This document shows, one piece after another, positions 54,172 through 64,000 of a stretch of 64,000 bases of DNA. Location of the stretch: assembly GCA_963693285.1 (NCBI GenBank), contig OY848929.1, positions 3,598,501 to 3,662,500 of the forward strand. The letters run 5' to 3'. Source of the stretch: Xestospongia muta. Lineage: Eukaryota > Porifera > Demospongiae > Haplosclerida > Petrosiidae. The notes under the pieces were generated by a model. The model made no database searches. It was given only the letters and a program-made list of their open reading frames with translations, and was not told the DNA's origin. How positions within the stretch are numbered: position 1 is the stretch's first letter; each line of letters opens with the position of its first letter. Both the position numbers and the translations under genes were made by a program.

Positions 54172-55591
54172 CTACGAATGTCTGAAGAAGAATGAGCATA
54201 GGGCAAACCCAAAAGACACACCAAGACCAAACGTTATCACACTACCAACAGAGCTCCGACGACTTGAGCTGGCTTCTGATTCCTCAATCATAGGGAAACT
54301 ACTGGTATGTCTTATTCTCAAAGAGCTAGGTCTTGCTCGAGGTATTAGTACTGGTCTTGACAGACTAAGACTTCTGGGTGTTGACAGACTGAGACTTTGT
54401 CCTGTCAGTGTTGTAGTCACTGCTGGAGGACAACTAACTGTAAGTGGATGCTCTCCAGATGCAACATTCTCATCTTCAACCGGGGGAGTAGTGGGTGACG
54501 AGCCTGTTACAGTTTCATCACTTTGCTGTCTTTCTATCTCTGGCAATAAATGCACAGTTAAAACTGGGGTACTCTGACTTCGTAAACTACGATTATCTTC
54601 ATTATGTAACAAGGTCTCCTATAGGTGAACAAAATCATGAGTGGGCTGCTGATACACTATTGCATGTCAACCATGTGATCAAAACATGCACTACTACAGC
54701 CAACTTTGTCACAACCTGATATTCTAATAATTACTTTTATAGATCCACTTACCCAACCACCTTGACTGTCTATCCATGTTGTTAGTTCATTAGTCAGAAA
54801 TTCAACAAATATCTGCAGTAAACGCCATTGCTGCTCCTCACAAAAAGTCTTTGGTACCAAACTTTGTAGCAACCAAAAACCAAGATAGAAAATTTTGACA
54901 ACCATATGGAGTGATAGCTCTTTCTTTACACTATAGATGCAATCCACAAAGTGCTTTAAAACAGAATCATCTGGATTTCTGAAACCCTGCATTAACGTAT
55001 CCCAAATGCTATAATGAGTGAGCTTTACATTAATTTCATCCCCCAAATACTTAAGCCGGTCAGCTACTTCATTTGCCACTTTCTTTTGCTCATCAGACAG
55101 TGGCTCTTTGTTAGCACCGAGTTGATTCATCATTTCCAACATCTAGGGGAATAATAATTATTAGTATATAAATAATAAAATTAATTATTTTGTCAATGAA
55201 TGCAAAGTCCCTCAAGCATTATTATCAAGTACTTTACATAAATAATACATAAAAACATGCACTTCGACAACAAAAGCAACAGGGATTGCATCATTTGTTT
55301 ACGATCAAGTGCCGCGACCGCGAAACTAACCTGTTGCTGTGATAGAGGCGCAGAGTGACTCCTCTGTCTTTGGGGAGTTTGGTCCCAACTTATGCTTTCT
55401 ATGGTCGGTGTTACAGATGTTGGAGAAAGAGGAGGCGATGGTGCTTCTTCAAGAGACATTGAACAGTCACCGGTATGTAGTGGTTGCGACTCTACTCTTC
55501 TTTCTAATCGATCTTGGTCACTTTGTGGTAGAATATACTGCCGAAAAGCGGCTAATGTTATCTGTTGTGAAGCTGTACAGCTCGAGGACAT
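54172..55591 (-). CDS. BCL-2 family protein with long Ser/Thr-rich linker before its membrane anchor
   Basis: Three exons (55591-55331, 55142-54753, 54618-54172) give 365 aa. Exon 1 is a disordered Ser/Pro/Gln-rich N-terminus. Exon 2 encodes the helical core: ADRLKYLGDEINVK fits BH3 (LxxxGDE), SVKKELSLHMVVKIFYLG lies at the BH1 position (poorly conserved), and LTTWIDSQGGW matches BH2. Exon 3 adds ~120 residues of Ser/Thr/Pro/Arg-rich linker, then a hydrophobic C-terminal helix (GSVITFGLGVSFGFALCSFF) followed by RHS, typical of a tail anchor to mitochondria/ER. Whether it is pro- or anti-apoptotic (BAK/BOK-like or BCL2-like) cannot be told. The usual linker between BH2 and anchor is only a few residues. 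Confidence 0.75.
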
Positions 55592-55795
55592 ACTCTTTAC
55601 TTTGCTGCAAAGATTTTCGAAGATTTGGCGACAATTTGGCGGCGGCTGCGTTTAAATAGGCATCGATTGCTGAGCGTGCTCTAGGCCTGCCTGTTATTGA
55701 CTCATTGGGCGGGGCTCAGTATCTTGCAATTGCACAACAAGCAAAATTTCGTTGTTGATTCTTCCCGACAGTCTTTAAGTCTCTAAACCTGAGTT

Positions 55796-56673
55796 ATGGC
55801 TACCGTTCCTATGGAGTCAGAATATGTTCATTTTCAGGACCTTTGTCTCCAACTACTCACCACATATCTGTCTCTATCCAACCAAGATGAAGACTATTCT
55901 ATTGAAACTCAAGAGAGAGGAGGGGGAAGTAATGACAAAGAAGAGACTAAAGATAAAACTTCAAAAAACGAAAAAAAACAACTAATGAAAAGACTTATGG
56001 ATCACCATCCTAATCAGCCTCAACCAATGGTCGCCGACATTGTCCCAGATCATTTACCGGACCCACTACGTACCAATGCAGCTGATATCCATGCTGATCA
56101 AATTTCAAATCTGTACGATATTGATCAAGGCGTTGCACAGGTAGCAGAGGGTTCCTTATCAACACTTGATCTTATCACTCTACATTTGCGGAGCTATCGA
56201 AATATATTGGATCTTCAGTTAAGTGATATTCCAGCTCTCCGAAATAGATTCATCCGTTTCTTCAATGGTGTTTTTACAGAGCTATTGGATAAACTCTTTG
56301 CTAATAGACAAGACTCATCAGTGGTAAGATGACCTATCAGTGATAGTCACATTCTTATTAACATATCAATATTCAATAACATAATTGACATTACCATAAC
56401 AAGTGTGTACATAACATTGGAAATATGGTTTCTCTGTATCTAACATCTATCCTCTGGTAGTCAACCATGTAAGGGTGAATTATAGGATGTTTAAAGTTCA
56501 TTACAGCAATGTTATTGTCTCCTACTATGAGAAAATCGCATTGAGTGTAGTAAACAATTGATAAAATACATGTACTTGTTATGAGACATGACATATCCCC
56601 ATAATAACTGTCTGTTGTTTCTTAGGATCAACTCTTATGGGAGGAGTTACGTAAAAACGAACGAAAGTTCTGA
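55796..56673 (+). CDS. Unrecognised 191-aa helical protein
   Basis: Two exons (55796-56323, 56626-56673) joined in frame; ATG 55796 lies 204 bp from the divergent BCL2-like start. MATVPMESEYVHFQDLCLQL is followed by a Lys/Glu/Asn-rich low-complexity segment (about 38-65), a Pro/Asp-rich linker and a C-terminal helical part (LRSYRNILDLQLSDIPALRN, FFNGVFTELLDKLF) ending LLWEELRKNERKF. No signal, membrane helix or catalytic motif is seen. The charged C-terminal helices suggest a protein-interaction subunit. I could not place the family. Confidence 0.7.
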
Positions 56674-56765
56674 AACTTTGTTTAAAATTATATACAATAA
56701 AAACTATTTTGAACAGAAATTCTGAATGATTTTGATGATAAAAATTAATACATTAATAATAATAG

Positions 56766-59700
56766 TCAAAGTTCTCCTATTTTAGGAAAGGCTTTTTCTT
56801 TCTCTGGAACAGAGTTAATTTTGTATAAAACTGGATCTAATCGAAATTTGCTAGCTTTTAATGGAACCCCCTGAAAAACTTTAGCAAATAAATTGATACA
56901 CTGATCTCGTTCAAGAAAATGAGATGGATCAGCAAACAGCCCATCTTGAGTACAATCAGCACATTTGAATCGTTTCCGTGGTGTCACCTAATGTAATAGA
57001 GACAGATCATAAAGATGTGAACTGTACATACAGTCTGACTATTAGATAAAATAATTCAATTATAGATTTCCGGTTAAGTTAGATGTCAGGTGGGAAAGTG
57101 GTTTGTTTACTATTGAAGCCACTTGGTTGACATATGTGAATGATATCTAGATTTTTCCATTAACAGGCAAGCAATATGCACAATATGCACTGTCATGACC
57201 ATGTATGGATGTCATGGTCTTTATAACAACTAAGCAAATACATGTCATGCAAAAAAGGGAACAGTAAACATGTATAAATAATATAATAATATTGAATAAA
57301 ACTAAATGTCCAAAAGTCGGGACCATATGTATTGTATATAACTACTTTTCAATGTGTGCAATCTTTCATCTTTTGTTCACTCTTCCATACAAAGGCAGGA
57401 GTTTAAAAAGTCTATTGCATGTTAACAACATGATTTGATATGATCTTGTTATTCAATAGTGTCAATTGAAGTTGTTGATAAGAGAACAGCTGCTACCAAT
57501 AATAGAAAATCAATTTTACTACGAGATAGGTCACCTTTAGATATGGTCTAGTAGTAAGGAACAATTTGGCAAGCATTGGGGAAAGGATAGTCTGCAAGTA
57601 CTCATATAATTGTTTTTATTTCTCACAATAAACTAATTATCAATGTCCCAAGGCACTTATGAATATTTGAGTATATTCATAATGGGAAGTTGTGACTATC
57701 TATTGTCTGTCTTTCTTTAAGTACATTAATTTTCATGGAAAGACACTCTAAAGGAAGTATGATTTAGCACTAAGAGCAAATGAATATTATAACCTTAGAA
57801 GCCAAAAAGAAATATAAGACATAACAGACAAAATTGTGAGAACAAACTCTCTAGTGGTTTACTTCTGAGGGCACAAATACATCATTGTATCATCATATCT
57901 ACTGAGTCATTCTCAAAGAGATCTTTACTTTCTATTTTATAAATAGCTGTTGCCAGTAAAAATAGTAACATTAAAGGAACAAGCACTCAATTAATGCACA
58001 AAAGTGACACGTCATCTCCTATTTCAGAAACGGTGTCAATTTGTTTAGGTTTCATTAATTATTAGTGTTATGGTTACCTATTTAGTTCTGGTGATTCACA
58101 TAATATGCATTATAATGACATACATGTAATCAGACATGGACAAACGAAGAAACACAATACTATTTTGGTCATATTATATCAAGATATACTATCACATAAA
58201 TCATGTATTGCGCAATACAATATTCATTATTGCACAATCTTGAATACTAACAATGATGTTATAACTTAGTTAGCTACACTGTGTATCTGAAGTAAAATAA
58301 TACTAGGTTGCCAAACAAACTATTGTGTAATAAATACCTCATCACATCTGCTCTAAATAGTCTTACTCCAATAAAGATAGTAAACCACATATACCCAAAC
58401 ATTCACAGCAGTTATGGGATAGTTGGTTGCTAGGTAACAAACTCCCTAATGTTTATTATCAATTACACATCAAATACATGTATCGTTACATCAAATACAT
58501 GTATTTACACGCACTTTAAGTGAGTTAGCAACATTTCACAAGACAAGAAACAACACAGTGATATTTAAGACAAACAAGTGTTAAAAACTAGTTCTACCAG
58601 TAATCACACGATCATAAGAAACAAATAATGTATTGACTGGCTGTTAGCACATTAACTTGTCACTAATAAAGACTATAGACTGTTTGTCTCCAGTGTATAG
58701 GATGACTATCAGCACTAACTTGATTAGCTAATGAAAAACATGTGATAGCATGCGCTCACTGCTGAGCTAGGCTGTTTGAAATTGACTACAGGCCATATAT
58801 AAAACATGCAGTAATGTACTTCACTTGTAATGGTAAACATACTGTCATAATGATGTAGTGAATATACAACATGTATAATATGCTGTTTTGATGTTCTAAC
58901 ATTATTGGACTCCCTTTGATGTCTCAATAACCTTCCACTCAAAGAAATTTGCTATGTACAATAAAAACATAAGTCATCATTGAACACGACATGTCAACAG
59001 TAAACTGTAGTCTGTTGCTTTCTCCTTTATCATTTACAATACTTCATAATAGATAATTTTATAGTTAGAGGGTTAACTGAACAGATGGCCTAAACATTTA
59101 TTTGCAACCTCTGCACATTCCAACATGAACATTGAGCAGGAGTTACTTTGCAAAGAGAGTGGCTAGTAGTTATATACTGCTACGTACAGCCATACAACAT
59201 TGAGGGTGTTTCTAATGAATTTAGTGATAGTAACCAGACATCAGACTGTGCCCTCATCAAAGTCTTTAGCTTGCTGACACAGCAAACAACCACTAAATAT
59301 GGTTTCAAGGAATTGCTCTTGCTATAAACATATTGATTATGTTTACTCTGACATTAAAAGAGGATAGAGTCAGTTGCAACTTCTGATGTAATTAAACATA
59401 ATGTGTAAACAGTTTAATACTATAAATAACTTTGTAATAAGCTAACAAATGGTCCAATACACTTGAATATATCTCACAAAATCAACACTACAATACTCAA
59501 TGAAATAGTAAAACACTCTAACATCTATTTCATTGACTACAGCACAGCAAAGCTATTCCACGTGGCACATATGCTGTTTATCCATAAATAAATAACTAAT
59601 GAATTCAGTTAAGTTCAATGAATCTAATCAAAGATAACTAAACTCCAACCAGTAGAATTCCACATTCTGATATATCAAAAATAATAGTGGGTGTAGTAAC

Positions 59701-62700
59701 AGACCACCCAAAACTTATCAAGTTAAATAGATAGAAAAATATGTAAGCAAAGAGGGGTAAACACTTTAAAATGCTAACTGAATTCATTACAAGTCATAAC
59801 AGTACTAACACACATGATAAGGTTGTAAACACTCACTTTAATGGGTGCAAGTCCAGTAGCATTAGCAACCATAAAATTGAAGACAATGTCTTCACAGTTA
59901 AAATGATCATCTACCCACTCACGAACTGACTTGGGCAACTGATATGTATACAGGTAATGATAATACTGAAAGTGATGACAATATATAAAGTTAAGTTGAC
60001 ATTATAACAAGTGTAGAGAGTATTACTAATACATTTCTGGTCTAAGCTCATTATAACAACATTATGCAAAGCTAATGAAAACTATTCAATAAGTGGTTGT
60101 GTGATGTCTACAAAACAACTGAAAAAACATAACAGTTCTCATGGACTAAACTTACTTTATGATAGAATGCTGCTCCAGTTAGGACAACAGAAATATTGTT
60201 AGTCCATTCGCTGTCATATTTCCAGTTGTGAGTTTTAGAATCATACCAATGGACACGACCAGGATAGCCAACTAAACAATTAGGATACTCTAACCATGCC
60301 TAAATTGAGAATAGATAATAATCACATACATTGTACTAATATTATATATACTGTTTCATAGAAAGTAAACTGTAACATCATTTAGTATTAGCTTTACTAT
60401 ATTGTGATGCTGGTTTAGGCTTGCCCACCATGAGATTCACAAAGGACAGAGATACTTATCTATTGAATGACAAGGCATGTTTGTTACTGATACATCACTT
60501 GATATAGGACAATAGTATCACCAAATTTGGTCAAAACTGGTGACCTAAGGTCAAGTTAAAGTCAAGCTTCTACAATACAGCATAGTTTAACTTAAAGCAT
60601 CCATTCAAAGTCAAATAGACAAAGTCTTTGGACTGGTTACAGCAATGGGAGAGCCCCTACTGTTGGCCTTTTGATGCTTTAAACGTGTGAACATAACGTG
60701 TAGTTCATTTATACCTTATAACCAAATTCAATTTCATCTCCTGACAGCATTGTAATATCATCATCCAATGATAGTACAGCAGCTGTCTCTATCTCTGAGA
60801 AAGGATAAAACCTACATGAACATATAAAAATATAATTCATATAGTGGATGTTTACTGATATAGTATGTATATAATGATCAAAGAATCCAGTTGTACTGTA
60901 CTCATTATGTACTGTCTAACTACTTAATACCTATTGCTTAATTTGTTCTGTTTGCTTCTGATAACTTGTATTGGTTTCTTAATATTAGGCCACTCTTTAA
61001 CTATTAACAAAGGATGACATAATATGGTCATGTCACTATTATACCTGATGGTGGAGGTTTATAGATATTATTCCAAATCACAAGAACCTGCAAATTAAAG
61101 TGATTAAAGTTACACACAGTAATATATAGCAGTACTTTAGCTAGACTAGGAGCTTGAGCAACACTTCGAATAGTTTCAAATAACATATCAATTCTTTAAG
61201 GAAAAGACAAAGTTAGTCTAACACCTGTGTTATCTGTTATTACCTATCATAAGTTAATATGACAGCTGTAAAGCCTTCTGAAGATGGACTTGATGGCAGT
61301 GTTAATCCATGAGAATAACTGTGCTAAAGATAAAACAAACAAAACACGACAATATTGAGCTATGTTAGTACTTCATAATAAATAAATACTAATACAAAGA
61401 ATCAAGTTAAGATTGAGTCTGCAAGTCAAGAAAGACTGTGTATTATGAGAGTTATTGGTAAATAAATCAATAGAGTTAGCTATCATGTCATTTTATACTT
61501 CTGGGAATGTCTTAATTCTGGGAACTGTTACCTTACTATTATTTGCAAACTTTACAAAAAAATGTGAGAACAATGTAATAACAGCAGTTACCAAAGCAGG
61601 CTCAATCATCATGTAAAGAAAACATCCTATGTGAAGTGATGGGACGACATTTCAGTATTGCATGATCCAGTATTCATAGCCATATTAAAATTCATAGTTA
61701 AACCAAGTATGTGACTACCTGACTATGCAGGCATAAAGCAGTCAATTTACTTGTTTATCATAATGATTTACAATGACACAGAATCCTAGTTAGCATTATC
61801 GATGTTTGGTTGTTAAGGTACGAGTCATTATGACATCATCATACCTGAAAATAGTTTGTTTGTTGAGGATTAAAATCAGGATTATTCCACCACTAAAAAT
61901 AGAAAGATAAATGAGATTTGGTAAAAGTTTATCTATATCATGTTATTGCAGATTGTTATGAGATGAACTACTAATGTTGACTATAACAATGTGAATTTTC
62001 TATTCTATACAATTTTCTTTACCCTTTATGTACCTTAAAATTTAGTGACACAAGTCTATTTAGTACACTTAAATCAACCAATACTATTATGACTAGATAT
62101 AATGTACTAAAGTTGTCATTAAAATCTAATAGCATGAATGCACTACAGTAACAGTAGTTATGTGAACAAGATAGTATGTTGTACAATGTACTTTGTTAGT
62201 GTGTCTCAAAAAGGAAATGCTTACTACAAATATTTCCTAAAACAAATTTTAGTGATGATTTTTAAGCTATAGTAGTTTTACTTTCATTGTATTGCTACTC
62301 TCATTAAAACAAGAGAGTAATTAAAATATTGTCTTCTGTTGCAATTAAAGTCTTAATTATTAAAGAATAGATAACCAACCAGTGGTCCTGCTAAGCTTTC
62401 TTAACCTACAAACTGCTTTGATCAGTCATACTCAAAAACCAGTGGTCCTGCTAAGCTTTCTTAACCTACAAACTGCTTTGATCAGTCATACTCAAAAACC
62501 AGTGGTCCTGCTAAGCTTTCTTAACCTACAAACTGCTTTGATCAGTCATACTCAAAAACCAGTGGTCCTGCTAAGCTTTCTTAACCTACAAACTGCTTTG
62601 ATCAGTCATACTCAAAAACCAGTGGTCCTGCTAAGCTTTCTTAACCTACAAACTGCTTTGATCAGTCATACTCAAAAACCAGTGGTCCTGCTAAGCTTTC

Positions 62701-64000
62701 TTAACCTACAAACTGCTTTGATCAGTCATACTCAAAATATAGACAAAGGTTACAAACACTTATTTTAATGGGTGCCAGTCAGTAATAATAGATTACCACA
62801 AACATCAACAGTTAGTGTGTGTGAAGTAATTCTATATTTGTTGTTAGCAATATTTACATGCAACAATAGTATAAAAGATGGAACAAACATAGCCAGATAT
62901 ATAACATGTGGTCAGAAAGTTTTCCAACAGCCTGCCATGTGAAGTGTACCCAGGCCAAAAAGCTGATACAATTTCATAACTCACTATAACTTACTTCATA
63001 AGTAGGTGCACTCATTGGAAACACACGTCCATTTAAAATATGCAATGTTGTCATTGTAATTGTTGGAATAGAGAAAAAATATCTTCTATAAAGATATTGA
63101 ACCTACACAGAGGGCAGTAAGGAGTGTGTTAGTTATAATAGTACAGACTTGGGCTTGTTTTTCTTGTACAACTTGTACTCCTAATTTTTGAAGAATAGTC
63201 AATATATCTGGCAGTTCTTCTGTCCAGATTTTTATACTAGCTCGCGTCCAATCTAAAACTTCTGAGAATGGTAAAATATATTGAGGATTTTGTAATATAA
63301 CTGGAATACAGCCCTAACAAAAAATTATTAACACAAGTTAATAAATCGCTTGACTCACAGTCATTAGAACATCCAATAGATCTGGAGTTCCCAATCGATA
63401 ACCAGGTAGAATTAGACAGAAAACTGACTCCTGAAAAATAGAAAAAAATCATGAAATTCAACACATGATATTATAGTCCAGGTAAACATTTGTGGTACAT
63501 TTAGGTCTTTAGCCCTTGGGGACTATGTCCTCTTAACTGCAGGTTGATGTTATACATCCTGGCTATGACTCCATAACCAGAGAACCTTCCCTGGTTACTA
63601 TGGGTTTATAAAAGATGGCTTTACTTAGATAATGTGTGCAGGGCAGAGTCACAACATATTTACACGTGTCCATTATTTCAACACATTAGTAATCACTCAA
63701 AATAACAAAGAAGTGAAATAGTAATTGTGATATGAGGTTCCAGGACAAAAACAGAAACTAATGAACTAAGTTCAACTAACATCAACAATGTGTAGTAACT
63801 AGAGTAAATGAACCTTATAGGATGGCATCTGTCCTTTAAGACAAAGAGATACTATAGAACGATATTGTCTCTTTCATATACCTTTGATATAATAAGATCA
63901 AAGCCACTTGATATGTATGTAATTGTGATATAGAAATCTAGACAGACATACTGCTACCAGTGTACTATAAATTGTTTGTAATTTAACAAGTGTAGCTAAT
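56766..64000 (-). CDS. Exostosin-family glycosyltransferase (EXT/EXTL), 5' end outside window
   Basis: Eleven exons are visible: 63430-63359, 63313-63149, 63102-62995, 61892-61845, 61323-61244, 61193-61136, 61087-61045, 60794-60715, 60299-60156, 59965-59837 and 56987-56766 (TGA). All phases agree. The first three encode the end of a GT47 exostosin domain ([34 protein letters not shown]). The rest form a GT64 domain: [34 protein letters not shown] with the DxD metal site, [39 protein letters not shown] and a Cys-bearing C-terminus. These ER/Golgi enzymes initiate or polymerise heparan sulfate. EXT1, EXT2 or EXTL3 affinity is not resolved. Intron 59836-56988 is 2.8 kb, in which I see nothing. 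Confidence 0.9.
56988..59836. other. Long exostosin intron
   Basis: 2.85 kb of AT-rich sequence with no ORF resembling a protein family, no clear transposon and no RNA gene that I can recognise. It is exceptional in length among the introns of this window. Confidence 0.4.
62378..62737. repeat. Perfect 6 x 60-bp tandem repeat in exostosin intron
   Basis: Six consecutive 60 bp units beginning accagtggtcctgctaagc and ending gtcatactcaaaa appear identical. Because 60 is a multiple of three, a spurious repetitive ORF crosses it. Identity between units implies very recent expansion or homogenisation. Confidence 0.95.

Noticed and set aside
62378..62737. Possible CRISPR array
   Set aside because: Units are directly adjacent with no unique spacers, and the sequence is an animal genome intron.
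62382..62768. 128 aa repetitive plus-strand ORF
   Set aside because: Product of a 60 bp tandem repeat (a multiple of three) inside an exostosin intron on the other strand.

Overview
This is a gene-dense, AT-rich animal nuclear contig. Nearly all genes carry many very short introns (about 45-90 bp, GT-AG, visible as clean in-frame joins), intergenic gaps are often below 200 bp, and the gene set is metazoan: DRP1, WDR1, phenylalanine hydroxylase, iodotyrosine deiodinase, a BCL-2 family protein, a TALE homeobox gene and an exostosin. Small introns, compact divergent promoters and some less usual animal genes (DUF2838 glycerophosphocholine acyltransferase, Mutator-like elements) suggest an early-branching animal, most likely a demosponge of the Amphimedon type. 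The species is inference; nothing was searched.

Layout. 1-16.2 kb: a low-complexity minus-strand gene, intronless DNM1L/DRP1, ADPRS/ARH3 (-), WDR1/AIP1 (+) and RBM28/NOP4 (-). 16.3-36.5 kb: an unstable accessory block with two intact transmembrane histidine acid phosphatases (+), at least two decayed copies, two intact glycerophosphocholine acyltransferases (-), a decayed MULE between two arrays of a ~36-40 bp minisatellite, a second MULE-like relic, a retroelement relic, and a duplicated segment. 37.4-46.1 kb: phenylalanine hydroxylase and a tandem pair of catalases. 46.2-56.7 kb: a tiny mitochondrial membrane protein gene, TALE homeobox gene, RABL2, a second aromatic amino acid hydroxylase, HINT2, iodotyrosine deiodinase, MRPL23, a BCL-2-like gene and an unrecognised gene. 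56.8-64 kb: the 3' part of an exostosin gene (-), with a perfect 6 x 60 bp tandem repeat in one intron.

Most striking observations. (1) The second catalase has an in-frame N-terminal extension that looks like a mitochondrial presequence, and its core matches the HINT2 presequence 9 kb away at 21 of 22 bases, suggesting that a targeting signal moved between neighbouring genes and was fitted onto a duplicated catalase whose old start codon survives as an internal Met. (2) WDR1 carries a textbook minor-spliceosome (U12) 5' splice site and branch point with apparent AT-AT termini; RABL2 has a second candidate U12 intron. (3) The acid phosphatase copies are mosaics of near-identical and divergent exons, pointing to gene conversion.

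Exon coordinates below come from reading-frame joins, splice consensus and similarity to remembered families. They are not supported by transcripts or database searches.
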